Shown here: one piece after another, positions 7,331 through 16,022 of the stretch
How the letters are laid out: every line of letters starts with the position of its first letter
Position numbering within the stretch: the first letter of the stretch is position 1
Assembly (NCBI GenBank): GCA_028817405.1
Contig: JAPPPS010000150.1
Coordinates: forward strand, 1 to 36,460
Source of the DNA: Gammaproteobacteria bacterium
GTDB lineage: Bacteria > Pseudomonadota > Gammaproteobacteria > Arenicellales > Poriferihabitantaceae
Direction of reading: 5' to 3'
Length of the DNA stretch: 36,460 nt
The notes under the pieces: generated by a model
Told to the model about the DNA's origin: nothing
What the model saw: only the letters and a program-made list of their open reading frames with translations
Databases searched by the model: none
Program-made: the position numbers and the translations under genes

Positions 7331-8464
7331 TCAAGAGTCGGCGGAGGCGATTCGCTTCCCCGACTCCGCGTTGAAAAGTAGCACATCGGCGGCCGCGTAA
7401 TGCAAACGCACGGCATCGCCGGCGCGCGCGCCAAAACCGGCCGGTGCCAGCGCGCGCCAAACCGTTTCCGCGCAGCGCACGGTCAGCGCCATGGTTTCGC
7501 CGAGATATTCAGCGAGTTCGACGACGCCGCTGAGCGCCTGTTGCGTGGATGTCGTCTCCGCCGACGCCGCCGCTGCCGCCGTCATTGGGCGCAGGTTCTG
7601 CGGGCGAATGCCGACCAGGCAGGCATCGATGTTGGCCGCCGCCAATGCGCGCGCCGCAGCCGCGTCGGGGAAAATCTCGAGGCCGCCTTGCGCCGTCAGC
7701 GTCACTGGACCGTCGCCGCCGCGCACCGTGGCCGGCAGGAGATTGATGGGCGGCTCGCCGATGAAGTCGGCGACAAAGGTGTCGGCCGGGCGGTGGTAGA
7801 GGTCGTTGCGCGTGCCGACCTGACACAGGCGCGAGTCGCGCATGACCGCGATGCGGTCGGCCAACGCCAGCGCCTCCATCTGGTCGTGGGTCACATAAAT
7901 CATGGTGCCGCCGATGTCGCGGTGGAGTCTGCTCAACTCCGACAGCATGCGGAACTTCAACTGCGAATCGACATGACTCATCACTTCGTCCAGCGCGAAC
8001 ACCGCGGGGTCGCGAATGAGCGCGCGGCCCAAACTGACGCGCTGCTGCTGGCCGCCGGACAACGCGCCCGGGCGCGCGTCCAGCACATCCGCGATGCCCA
8101 AAATGGCGGCGATGTGGCGCGCCTTGCGGTTGCGCTCGGCGGCGTCGACGCGCTTGATTTCCAGCGGGAAAGTGAGGTTTTCCAGCACGCTCATGTTGGG
8201 ATACAGCGCATATGACTCGAACGCCATCGCCACATTGCGCTGCTGCGGTGTCATGGCGTTGACGCGCGCGTGGTCGAACAAAATATCGCCGCTGGTGGGG
8301 GTCTCGAGGCCGACGATGATGCGCAAGGTGGAGGTCTTGCCGCAGCCGGACGGGCCGAGCAGCGCCATGAACTCGCCGTCCTCGATTTGCAGGTCGAGGT
8401 CGCTGACGGCGTGTACCGTGCCGCCGTACACCTTGTTCAATTGTTGCAGGGTGACGCGCGCCAT
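7331..8464 (-). CDS. ABC importer ATPase A, cluster 1 (MalK/UgpC type, Glu in Q-loop)
   Basis: This 377-residue ATPase has a nucleotide-binding domain followed by an OB-fold regulatory domain, as in MalK/UgpC. Motifs: Walker A GPSGCGKT (37-44), signature LSGGQ (135-139), Walker B Asp159 with catalytic Glu160, and switch His193 in VTHDQ. Two departures stand out. The Q-loop reads AFESYALYP with Glu83 where MalK-type proteins have Gln, and the segment after Walker B is ALDEVMSHVD where LLDEPLSNLD is usual. Its start shares one base with the stop of the preceding ATPase gene (TGATG), so the two are made together and probably form a heterodimer. It energises uptake through the two permeases upstream in the operon. 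Confidence 0.9.
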   Translation of the reverse strand: MARVTLQQLNKVYGGTVHAVSDLDLQIEDGEFMALLGPSGCGKTSTLRIIVGLETPTSGDILFDHARVNAMTPQQRNVAMAFESYALYPNMSVLENLTFPLEIKRVDAAERNRKARHIAAILGIADVLDARPGALSGGQQQRVSLGRALIRDPAVFALDEVMSHVDSQLKFRMLSELSRLHRDIGGTMIYVTHDQMEALALADRIAVMRDSRLCQVGTRNDLYHRPADTFVADFIGEPPINLLPATVRGGDGPVTLTAQGGLEIFPDAAAARALAAANIDACLVGIRPQNLRPMTAAAAASAETTSTQQALSGVVELAEYLGETMALTVRCAETVWRALAPAGFGARAGDAVRLHYAAADVLLFNAESGKRIASADS

Positions 8465-9585
8465 CAGCCGTCTCCGGATTCTCCGCGCGCGAGGTTGCGC
8501 CCGCCGTCGCGCGCAAAGTACAGAAAATGCGCGGTGTCAAACGCCAACCGCACCGGCATGCCTTCGCGGAAGTCGAGGTCGGGGCTGGTGAGGACGCGGA
8601 AGGTCGCGCCGCCGACGGTGACGGTGAGCGCGCCGGTCGCGCCGAACGCCTGAAAACTCTCCGCCACGCCCGGCACCCCGCCCGCGTCCGGTCCGGCCAG
8701 CGCGATGTGCTGCGGGCGCACCGCCAACGACACTTCCCGCTTGGCCGATGTCGAAGCGGCGGTTAGTTGCCGGGCGTGCTGTTCCGCCACCGGAAAACTC
8801 AGGTCGCCGGCGCCGGCCACGCGCGCCTGCAGTTGTCCGCCTTGAGCGACCAGTTCGGCGTCGTGGACATTGATTTCGAGTTGCCCCAAATGCCGCGCCA
8901 CTTCCACCGACACCGGATTCTCATAGATGTCGCGCGCCGAGCCGACTTGCAAAAAACCGCCGCCCCCGATGACCGCGATGCGGTCGCCGAGCGACAGCGC
9001 CTCGGTGTAGTCGTGGGTCACATACAAAGTCGCGGTTTTGCGCAGCGCCTCCAGCGTGTGAAACTGCCGCCGCAGGTCGTGGCGGATGCGCGCGTCCAGG
9101 TGACTGAGCGGCTCATCCAGCAGGAAGACTTCCGGGTCCGCGGCCAATGTGCGCCCGAGCGCGGCGCGCTGTTTCTGCCCGCCGGACACTTCGTCCGGCT
9201 TGCGCTCCAGCAACCGCTCAATCTGCAGCAACTCGGCAATCGCGGTCACGCGCCGGCGCACCGATGGGTCGCGTTCGCCGCGCGCGCGCAGCGGGCTGGC
9301 GATGTTCTCAAACACCGACAAATGCGGATACAGCGCGTACGATTCGAAAGTCATGGCCGCGCGCCGGTGATACGGCGGGATGCGGGTGACCTCGCGCGCG
9401 CCGATGAAAATTCGCCCGGCGTCCGCGCTCTCCAGCCCGGCAATCAACCGCAGCAGCGTGGTCTTGCCCGCGCCGCTGGGCCCGACCACGACGAAGAACT
9501 CGCCTTCCTCGACGCTCAAGTCGAGTTGGTCCAGCAGCGGAAAATCCCAGCCCTTGCACAAGCCGCGCGTTTCCAGTCCGGCCAT
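8464..9585 (-). CDS. ABC importer ATPase B, cluster 1 (MalK/UgpC type, Glu in Q-loop)
   Basis: The 373-residue protein pairs with the next gene as the second ATPase of the importer. Motifs: Walker A GPSGAGKT (35-42), signature VSGGQ (133-137), Walker B Asp157 and catalytic Glu158 in FLLDEPLSHLDA, and switch His191 in VTHDY. The Q-loop is MTFESYALYP, again Glu (81) instead of Gln. A C-terminal regulatory domain follows from about residue 230. A GGGGTG Shine-Dalgarno sits 5 bp before the ATG. Dual-ATPase CUT1 systems such as rhizobial GlpS/GlpT for glycerol have the same layout; this resemblance is in architecture only. Catalytic residues are intact, so I expect it to hydrolyse ATP. Confidence 0.9.
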   Translation of the reverse strand: MAGLETRGLCKGWDFPLLDQLDLSVEEGEFFVVVGPSGAGKTTLLRLIAGLESADAGRIFIGAREVTRIPPYHRRAAMTFESYALYPHLSVFENIASPLRARGERDPSVRRRVTAIAELLQIERLLERKPDEVSGGQKQRAALGRTLAADPEVFLLDEPLSHLDARIRHDLRRQFHTLEALRKTATLYVTHDYTEALSLGDRIAVIGGGGFLQVGSARDIYENPVSVEVARHLGQLEINVHDAELVAQGGQLQARVAGAGDLSFPVAEQHARQLTAASTSAKREVSLAVRPQHIALAGPDAGGVPGVAESFQAFGATGALTVTVGGATFRVLTSPDLDFREGMPVRLAFDTAHFLYFARDGGRNLARGESGDG

Positions 9586-9594
9586 CGTTCACCC

Positions 9595-10458
9595 CTACCC
9601 TTTAACCACGCCCAACGACAGCCCGCGCACCATGTAGCGACGCAGCGCGATGAACATCACCACCGGCGGCAGCATGGCGATGAGGCTGAACGCCATCTGC
9701 AGGTTCCACAAGGTCTGGCTACCGTGCGAGAAGGTCGGGATGACGATGGTGAAGGTGCGCACTTCGGTGCCGACAAACAGGTTGGCGAACAGGTATTCAT
9801 TCCACGCGAAAATCCAGCACAGCATGGCCACCGAAATCATGCCCGGCAGCACCAGCGGCAGGGTGACCTTGATGAACGCCCGGGCCGGGGTGTAGCCGTC
9901 CAAATACGCCGCTTCCTCCAGTTCGCGCGGCGCGTCGCGGAAGAACACCATCATCAGCCAGGTGGCCAGCGGCATGTTAAAAATCAGGTACAGAATAATC
10001 AGCGACAGACGGCTGTCGGTGCCCCACGGCAGCGAGTCGAACAGCAGAAACAGCGGAATCAACACCGCCACCGGCGGGAACATGCGGTTGGACAGAATCC
10101 AGAACGCCAGGTTCTCGCCGCCGGCCTGGCGCGGAAAGCGCGCGAATGCATAGCCGGCCAGGCTGCCCAAAAACAGCGACGCCAGGGTGTTGCCGGTGGC
10201 GATGAGGAAACTGTCAATCAGCGCGTTCAGGTTGCTGCGCTCGAAGAAAATCGCGGCGAAGTTTTCCGGATGCCATTCGCGCGGCCAGAAAGTCGGCACC
10301 GTGAGATTGGTCTCGCCGGTCGATTTGAACGCGGTGATGAACTGCCAGTAAATGGGGAACAGGGTCAGCAGCAGCCACACGGCGAGGAACGCCAACAGCA
10401 GCGCGCGTATCAGCGGCCAGCGGCCGGCCGGCGGCGGCCGGGATGGGGCGCGCGTCAT
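9595..10458 (-). CDS. ABC sugar importer permease (MalG/UgpE type), cluster 1
   Basis: This 287-residue inner-membrane protein has about six transmembrane segments and the binding-protein-dependent permease EAA loop LEEAAYLDGYTPARAFIKVTLP (starting near residue 186), which docks on the ATPases. The N-terminal WPLIRALLLAFLAVWLLLTLFPIYWQFITAFK and the C-terminal MVRGLSLGVVKG ending are typical of MalG-type subunits. Its start overlaps the stop of the upstream permease by one base (TGATG), so the pair should be co-translated. It transports whatever the binding protein encoded at 5768-7303 delivers. Confidence 0.9.
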   Translation of the reverse strand: MTRAPSRPPPAGRWPLIRALLLAFLAVWLLLTLFPIYWQFITAFKSTGETNLTVPTFWPREWHPENFAAIFFERSNLNALIDSFLIATGNTLASLFLGSLAGYAFARFPRQAGGENLAFWILSNRMFPPVAVLIPLFLLFDSLPWGTDSRLSLIILYLIFNMPLATWLMMVFFRDAPRELEEAAYLDGYTPARAFIKVTLPLVLPGMISVAMLCWIFAWNEYLFANLFVGTEVRTFTIVIPTFSHGSQTLWNLQMAFSLIAMLPPVVMFIALRRYMVRGLSLGVVKG

Positions 10459-11447
10459 CAGGCGAACCCCTGGGCGTTGAGAACCTTTTTGATGTATTTC
10501 AGGAACAAGGTAATCAACACCGCGGAGAAAATGAAAATGATAATCGCATACGCCGCGGCCTCGCCGATTTCAAACGAGCGAATGCCGCGTTGAAACGCGA
10601 TGTAGGCCGGCAACTCCGAGGACTGCGCGGGGCCGCCGGAAGTCATCACGAACACCAGGTCGACGAATTTAAGCGCGTCCATGAAACGGATGATGAAGGC
10701 GATGGCGATGATTTCCTTCAGCATCGGCAGAGTGATGCGGCGCAGGGTGGTCCAGCCGTCGGCGCCGTCCACTTGCGCCGCTTCATAGACCGCGGGCGGC
10801 AGCGACACGCGCCCGGAATAAACGATGAGCAGCGGCAGCGCGGTCCAGTTCCAGACATCGGCGATGATGACGCTCCACAGCGACACGCCGGCGTTGAACC
10901 ACTCGATGTGGCTGTCGATGAGGCCGAGGTTCAGCAGCGCCTGATTAATCGCGCCGTTGGACGGGGTGAGCAAAAAACGCCACACCACGCCGACGATGGA
11001 GGGCGGCAGCATCATCGGCAGCACCATGAGAATTAAGAGCGTGGTGCGCAGCGCGTTGGACTTCACCGTCTCGTACAAAATCAGCGCCAGCGCGGCGCCG
11101 AGCAGCACTTGCAGGCAGGCGCCGAAGGACAGATACACCAGCAAGTTGACCACGCTGTTCCAGAACCGCTCGGCGCCGAGCACGCCGGCGAAGTTGGCGA
11201 AGCCGACATAACTCCAACTACCCTGAAACAGGCGCACCATGTTGGTGTCCTGCAGCGCGTGGTAGAACATCCAGATGGTCGGATAAATGACGATGGCGAA
11301 CAAAATCAGCACCGGCGCGCTGACCAGCGCCACCGGCACCCAGCGCGCAACGATGATGCTGCGGCCGGGTTTGCGGTTCACAAACCACTGCGGTTCGGTT
11401 TGCGTGGTCGTCTTGGCGGTCATTTCTGCGGCTGTTTTTGCGGTCAT
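10458..11447 (-). CDS. ABC sugar importer permease (MalF/UgpA type), cluster 1; first gene of the operon
   Basis: The 329-residue protein has a hydrophilic N-terminus, about six transmembrane segments and the EAA loop YEAAQVDGADGWTTLRRITLP (near residues 218-238). It is the first gene of the minus-strand operon permease-permease-ATPase-ATPase-binding protein-mtnK. The N-terminus contains an imperfect 24-bp direct repeat, giving MTAKTAAE then MTAKTTTQ, so either ATG (11447 or 11423) could be the start. The promoter must lie in the short region shared with the divergent SorC regulator gene, which is the likely controller. Confidence 0.9.
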   Translation of the reverse strand: MTAKTAAEMTAKTTTQTEPQWFVNRKPGRSIIVARWVPVALVSAPVLILFAIVIYPTIWMFYHALQDTNMVRLFQGSWSYVGFANFAGVLGAERFWNSVVNLLVYLSFGACLQVLLGAALALILYETVKSNALRTTLLILMVLPMMLPPSIVGVVWRFLLTPSNGAINQALLNLGLIDSHIEWFNAGVSLWSVIIADVWNWTALPLLIVYSGRVSLPPAVYEAAQVDGADGWTTLRRITLPMLKEIIAIAFIIRFMDALKFVDLVFVMTSGGPAQSSELPAYIAFQRGIRSFEIGEAAAYAIIIFIFSAVLITLFLKYIKKVLNAQGFA

Positions 11448-11570
11448 TTGGCGGTCGGCATGCGAATTTGCTGGATTTGCGCAAAATTGTATGCTATAGG
11501 GCTGTTATTTTGTAGCATGCATGAACTAAATTTCAAACTGTTTTTTCAACCCGCAATCCATCGGCCCGAC
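11448..11570. promoter_or_regulatory. Divergent promoter/operator region with an inverted repeat
   Basis: This region separates the divergent permease and SorC genes and is visibly more AT-rich than its surroundings. An 8-bp inverted repeat with one mismatch, ATGCTATA (11491-11498) and TGTAGCAT (11511-11518), has a 12-bp centre, and a perfect TTTGCGCAAA palindrome is at 11476-11485. TACAAT on the minus strand (11491-11486) could be the -10 of the operon. On the plus strand TGT-TATTTT (11503-11511) resembles an extended -10 for the regulator. The inverted repeat overlaps both, as expected for an autoregulating SorC protein controlling both directions. These assignments are inferred from position and symmetry. 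Confidence 0.5.
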
Positions 11571-12581
11571 ATGAACCCCGCCCACAACCCGCGCATGACG
11601 CCCGAATCGCCTGACTCCGACCTCATGGCGCGCGCCGCGTGGCTGTCGTTCGTCGGCGATTTGTCGCAGAAGCAAATCGCCGAGCGGCTCGGCATTTCGC
11701 GCATCAAAGCCAACCGCTTGATTGCGCGCGCCATCGAGCGCAAGTTGGTGCGTTTCTCGGTGGAGAGCGTGCCGGTCGAATGCGTGGCGCTGGAAGACCG
11801 GCTGATGCGCGCGTTCGGTTTGTCGTCTTGTTTCGTGGCCCCCACGGTCGCCGACCTGTCGGACCGGGATTTACCGCTGGCATCACTGGCCGCGGCCGGC
11901 GCTTTTGTGCTGCAGCGCGAGTTCGCCGACGCGCGGCGCAAAACCATCGGCGTCGGCCACGGGCGGACGCTGGAGGCCACGGTCGAGGCGCTGCCGCATA
12001 AAGCCCACAAGCATTTGCGTTTCGTCTCGCTGCTCGGCTGTCTGAGCCGGGTCGGCGCCGCCGACCCGCTGGATGTGGTTCACCACCTGTGCAAAATCAC
12101 CGCCGCCGAATGCTACTACCTGCCGGCGCCGCTGTTCGCCGCCAGCAAAAAGGACAAGCGCATGCTGATGCAGCAGAAACTGACCCGCAAGGTGGTGCAG
12201 ATGGGCATGGCCGCGGATGCGTATGTCATCGGCATCGGCGACATGGGGCGGCAGTCGTACTTGTTCAACAAGGTCACCGCCGCCGAGCGCGCATCGCTGC
12301 TCGGCAAGGGCGCGGTCGGCGACATTCTCGGTTGCTTCATCGACCGCGACGGCCGGGAGGTGGAATGCGGCATCAATCAGCGCGCGGTGACGGTCGGGCT
12401 GCCGCCGCTGCGCGGCAAGCCGGTGCTGGCCATCGCCGGCGGCGTCGCCAAGCAGGCGGCCATCACCGCCGCATTGCGAAGCGGCGTGGTCACCGATTTG
12501 GTGACCGACGAGAACACCGCGGCCCGAATCATGAAAAGCGCCGGCGCATCGATGCCGGCGCCGGCGTCCATGCGCGCTTAA
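11571..12581 (+). CDS. SorC-family (EryD/DeoR-like) sugar-binding transcriptional regulator
   Basis: The 336-residue protein has an N-terminal helix-turn-helix, WLSFVGDLSQKQIAERLGIS (residues 24-43) continuing RIKANRLIARA, and a C-terminal SorC sugar-phosphate-binding domain with IGVGHGRTLEATV and a GKGAVGDILGCFID segment. SorC regulators bind phosphorylated sugars or polyols and usually repress neighbouring uptake and catabolic genes; EryD of the erythritol operon belongs here. The start is uncertain: ATGs at 11517, 11571 and 11595 are in frame, none with a clear Shine-Dalgarno. It lies between two ABC clusters and is the only regulator in 28 kb, so it may control both. The effector is unknown. 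Confidence 0.9.
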   Translation: MNPAHNPRMTPESPDSDLMARAAWLSFVGDLSQKQIAERLGISRIKANRLIARAIERKLVRFSVESVPVECVALEDRLMRAFGLSSCFVAPTVADLSDRDLPLASLAAAGAFVLQREFADARRKTIGVGHGRTLEATVEALPHKAHKHLRFVSLLGCLSRVGAADPLDVVHHLCKITAAECYYLPAPLFAASKKDKRMLMQQKLTRKVVQMGMAADAYVIGIGDMGRQSYLFNKVTAAERASLLGKGAVGDILGCFIDRDGREVECGINQRAVTVGLPPLRGKPVLAIAGGVAKQAAITAALRSGVVTDLVTDENTAARIMKSAGASMPAPASMRA

Positions 12582-12652
12582 ACCACGTCGAGCCACGCTT
12601 GAACAGTTCCTTTTCTGTCAACCTTTATTATTCAACTCACCGGGAGGACATC

Positions 12653-14110
12653 ATGAGCAAATCACGAATCGAAGACACGGCCCGCAGTTTTCTGGCGGGC
12701 AACATGAGCCGCCGCGCATTCATCGCGCGCATGAGTCGATTGGGCGTCGGCGCGGCCGCATCGGCCGGCGTACTGAGTGCGGTCGCCAACCGCGCTTGGG
12801 CCCAGGACTTCAACTGGCGAAAACACGCGGGCAAGACCATCAAGGTGCTGCTGCCGAAGCATCCGTACGCCACTTATCTGACGCAAATCCTGCCGGCGTT
12901 CACCGAACTCACCGGCATCCGGGTCGAGCACGACACGCTGCCGGAGGGACCGTTCTTCGAGAAGAAAACCTCGGAACTCAACACCCGGTCGGCCACTTAC
13001 GACGCCTTCATGGACGGCATCATGTTCGCCTGGGGCGAGTTGCTGGCCGGCCAAATCGCCGACTTGAACGAGTTCATCGGCGACCCCGGCGCGACCAGCC
13101 CGGCGTACAACTGGGAAGGCATCCTGCCCAACATGCGCGCCTCGTGCGCGTGGTCGGGCATCCCCGGCGACCGGCTCGGCGGGCCCGGCTCGCGGCAGAT
13201 GTTGGTGCCGCTCGGCTGGGAAGGCTACTGCGTCAGTTACAACCGCGAGATTTTCGACGCGGCCGGCGTGACGCCGCCGGAGAATCTGCCGGCCATGCGC
13301 GAGACCTCAGCCAAAATCAAGCGCGATGTCGGCGGCAGCGTGCACGGCATCAGCGTGCGCGGTGCGGCCAACTGGGGCACCATTCATCCCGGCTACTTGT
13401 CCGGTTTCACCAGTTACGGCGGCCAAGATTTCCGCGCCGAAGATGGCAAGATTCGCGCCTCGATGAACAGCCCCCAGGGCAAGGAATTCACCCAGTTGTG
13501 GATTGACATGGTGCGCGAATCCGGGCCGCCGAAGTGGACCGAATACATCTGGTATGAAGTCGGCCAGGATTTGGGCGCGGGCGTGGCCGGAATGATTTTC
13601 GACGCCGACATCCTCGGCTTCTTCCAGAACACCGACGAGAACAACCCGGCCGCCGGCAAGATTGCGTTCGCGCCGTTCGCCGCCAACCCGGCCGCAAACG
13701 GCAACCCGAAATCCAACCTGTGGGTGTGGTCGCTGGGGATGAACAACTACTCGGCCAACAAGGAAGCGGCGTGGTTCTGGATTCAATACAACACCATGCC
13801 GCAGCAACTGCTGGCCGGGGTGCGCGACAACGGCAGCCTCATCGACCCGGTGCGCGGTTCCATCTGGAACGACGCCGGCTTCATCAAACGCCTGCAGGAC
13901 GACTACCCCGGTTATCTCAACCAGTACGAGAAAACCGTGGGCGAGTGCCAGGTGTATTTCACCGCGCATCCGCTGTTCGCGCAGTCGGCCGACAAATGGT
14001 CGCGCAAGTTGCACGAGATTTACGCCCGGCAGGTAACCGCCGACGAAGGCCTCGATCAGTTGGCCGAGGAAATCAACGCCGACCTGAACCGCGCCGGCTA
14101 TTTGCTCTAA
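12653..14110 (+). CDS. ABC importer, periplasmic binding protein (cluster 2)
   Basis: This 485-residue family 1 solute-binding protein has a Tat-like signal, MSRRAFIARMSRLGVG (residues 19-34), and a likely cleavage after AWA near residue 47. The mature chain includes KTIKVLLPKHPYATYLTQILP and LVPLGWEGYCVSYNREIFDAAGVTPP, typical of CUT1 binding proteins. The ATG at 12653 has a strong GGGAGGA Shine-Dalgarno 6 bp upstream; the frame is open back to 12089 inside the regulator gene but that part is out-of-frame shadow. A large hairpin follows the stop, then the two permease genes. Ligand unknown; the EryA-like kinase downstream suggests a polyol or sugar acid. Confidence 0.9.
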   Translation: MSKSRIEDTARSFLAGNMSRRAFIARMSRLGVGAAASAGVLSAVANRAWAQDFNWRKHAGKTIKVLLPKHPYATYLTQILPAFTELTGIRVEHDTLPEGPFFEKKTSELNTRSATYDAFMDGIMFAWGELLAGQIADLNEFIGDPGATSPAYNWEGILPNMRASCAWSGIPGDRLGGPGSRQMLVPLGWEGYCVSYNREIFDAAGVTPPENLPAMRETSAKIKRDVGGSVHGISVRGAANWGTIHPGYLSGFTSYGGQDFRAEDGKIRASMNSPQGKEFTQLWIDMVRESGPPKWTEYIWYEVGQDLGAGVAGMIFDADILGFFQNTDENNPAAGKIAFAPFAANPAANGNPKSNLWVWSLGMNNYSANKEAAWFWIQYNTMPQQLLAGVRDNGSLIDPVRGSIWNDAGFIKRLQDDYPGYLNQYEKTVGECQVYFTAHPLFAQSADKWSRKLHEIYARQVTADEGLDQLAEEINADLNRAGYLL

Positions 14111-14122
14111 GCGCGCGCTGTC

Positions 14123-14166
14123 GCAACCGGCGGAGTGGGCGGTCCGGCCGCCGACTCCGCCGTTGC
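14123..14166 (+). terminator. Strong intergenic hairpin after the cluster 2 binding-protein gene
   Basis: GCAAC (14123-14127) plus GGCGGAGT (14129-14136) pair with ACTCCGCC (14154-14161) plus GTTGC (14162-14166), with a single bulged C, and an inner GGCGG/CCGCC stem (14138-14142 with 14148-14152) closes a TCCGG loop. No T-run follows. Because the permease genes continue in the same direction, this is more likely an mRNA-stabilising or attenuating structure, as between malE and malF, than a full terminator. It would raise binding-protein levels over the membrane subunits. Confidence 0.7.
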
Positions 14167-14195
14167 GGCATCACCGGCATCAAGCGTCAATCCGC

Positions 14196-15122
14196 ATGCG
14201 TTCCCGGCTCAAATCTAGGCCGCTGTCCAAACCGCCGCTGCGCGCGCGGCTGGTGCCGTATCTGCTCAGCCTGCCGGCGCTGCTGGTGTGCATCGGCATC
14301 CTGGTGCCGTTCGCCACCGCGGTGTATTACTCCACGCAACGCTACATCATCACCCTGCCGTTCACGCGCGGCTTCATCGGCTTCGGCCAGTATGCGGATT
14401 TGTTCACCGACCGGGCGTTCTGGCACACGGTGCAAATCTCCCTCCTCTACACCGCGCTGACCGTCGGCCTGGAACTGGTGCTCGGCCTCGCCATCGCCCT
14501 GCTGCTGCGCCGCTCCACGCTCATCAACAACATCATCAGCGTCGCATTGATGCTGCCGTTGATGGTGGCCCCGGTCATCGCCACTTTGATGTGGAAACTG
14601 ATGACCGACCCCAGTTACGGCATTTTGAGTTACCTCATCAGCCTGGCCGGCATCGATGGATTCCGCTGGGCCGCGGCGCCGTCGACCGCGTTGTTCACCG
14701 TAGTGTTGGTCGACATCTGGGTGTATACGCCGTTCATGATTATCCTGCTGCTGGCCGGCCTGCGCTCGCTGCCGACGCAACCGTTTGAAGCCGCGCAACT
14801 GGACGGTGTGCCGAAAACTTTCGTGTTCTTTCGCATCACCTTGCCGATGCTGACGCCGTACATCATCACCGCCTGCTTGTTTCGCATGTTGGACAGCATC
14901 CAGCAGTTCGACATCATCTACGGCATGACCAAAGGCGGGCCCGGCGACACGCTGAAAGTGTTTCAGGTGCAGGCGTACGTCGAGTTCTACATCGCCAACA
15001 ATGTCGGCCGGTCGGCCGCGGTGCTGATGGTGTTGTGGGTCATCACCTTCATCATCAGCAACTATTTCATTAAATACTGGCTGAAACTGCGCCGCCGCAC
15101 GCACGGCATTTCCGCCGAATGA
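14196..15122 (+). CDS. ABC importer permease (MalF/UgpA type), cluster 2
   Basis: This roughly 308-residue permease has six predicted transmembrane segments and the EAA loop FEAAQLDGVPKTFVFFRITLP before MLTPYIITACLFRMLDS. The ATG at 14196 gives the usual short basic N-terminus (MRSRLKSRPLSKPPLRARLV) before the first helix; a TTG at 14163 in the same frame falls in the hairpin and is unlikely. The gene ends in an ATGA overlap with the second permease gene. It forms the channel with the neighbouring permease for the ligand of the protein encoded at 12653-14110. Confidence 0.9.
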   Translation: MRSRLKSRPLSKPPLRARLVPYLLSLPALLVCIGILVPFATAVYYSTQRYIITLPFTRGFIGFGQYADLFTDRAFWHTVQISLLYTALTVGLELVLGLAIALLLRRSTLINNIISVALMLPLMVAPVIATLMWKLMTDPSYGILSYLISLAGIDGFRWAAAPSTALFTVVLVDIWVYTPFMIILLLAGLRSLPTQPFEAAQLDGVPKTFVFFRITLPMLTPYIITACLFRMLDSIQQFDIIYGMTKGGPGDTLKVFQVQAYVEFYIANNVGRSAAVLMVLWVITFIISNYFIKYWLKLRRRTHGISAE

Positions 15123-16015
15123 ATTCGCCCGCCATCATGCAAACCGTGTTCGACAAAACGCGCATCGCCGACCTGCTGACAACAGCCGGCTACGCGCTGG
15201 CGTTGACGGCCGTGGTGCTGTTTTTCCTGTTCCCGATTTTCTGGGTGCTTCTCATGTCGTTTCAGACCAACGCCGACATCCTGCGCACCCCGCCGAGTTT
15301 GTTTTTTTCCCCGACGCTGAGCAACTACGCGGCCATCTTCGCCGGCAAGATGGAGACTTCCACCGGCACCCAAGACATCACCTTCCTGCGCAACCTCGGC
15401 AACAGCGCGTTGCTGTCGTCGCTGTCGGTGCTGTTGGCGCTGGCGCTCGGCGTACCGGCTGCGTACGCTTTCGCCCGCTACCAATTCCGCCTCGGCGAGG
15501 ACATCGCGTTCACCCTGCTGTCGTTTCGTTTCGCGCCGCCGCTGTTGGTGCTGCTGCCGATGGCGCTGTATTTCGGGCAACTCGGGCTCAACGATTCCTA
15601 CTGGAGTTTGGTCTGGGTCTACCAACTCATCGTGCTACCGCTGGTGCTGTGGATTATTCGCGGCTACTTCGAGGACATCAACCCCGACATCGAGCACGCC
15701 TACCGGCTGGACGGCAACGGCTGGGGCGCGACCTTCCTAAAAATCGCCATTCCGCTTGCCCGGCCCGGCATCGCCGCGGCCGCACTGCTGGCGTTCATCT
15801 TCGCTTGGAACAACTTCATCTTCGCGCTGGTGCTGGCCTCGGCGGCCAAGCAGCCGGTGACGGTCGGCGCGCTGTTGTTCGTGACCGGGTCGGGCATTCA
15901 ATACGGCTATATCGCCGCGGCCACGGTGCTGTCGGTGGCGCCGATTTTGGCGCTGGCGCTGTTCCTGCAACGGCATTTAGTCGAAGGCCTGTCGCTGGGC
16001 GCAGTTAAGGGCTGA
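15119..16015 (+). CDS. ABC importer permease (MalG/UgpE type), cluster 2
   Basis: The 298-residue protein has about six transmembrane segments, the EAA-type loop IEHAYRLDGNGWGATFLKIAIP (a slightly diverged form, with His-Ala where Glu-Ala is usual) and the C-terminal LVEGLSLGAVKG ending of MalG-like subunits. It starts inside the stop of the upstream gene (ATGA at 15119-15122), so translation is coupled. The first ATPase gene follows after 7 bp. Confidence 0.9.
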   Translation: MNSPAIMQTVFDKTRIADLLTTAGYALALTAVVLFFLFPIFWVLLMSFQTNADILRTPPSLFFSPTLSNYAAIFAGKMETSTGTQDITFLRNLGNSALLSSLSVLLALALGVPAAYAFARYQFRLGEDIAFTLLSFRFAPPLLVLLPMALYFGQLGLNDSYWSLVWVYQLIVLPLVLWIIRGYFEDINPDIEHAYRLDGNGWGATFLKIAIPLARPGIAAAALLAFIFAWNNFIFALVLASAAKQPVTVGALLFVTGSGIQYGYIAAATVLSVAPILALALFLQRHLVEGLSLGAVKG

Positions 16016-16022
16016 TGGGCTG

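Noticed and set aside
12089-12652. Longer version of the cluster 2 binding protein
   Set aside because: The upstream part lies inside the SorC gene in another frame; the Tat-like signal and Shine-Dalgarno fix the start at 12653.
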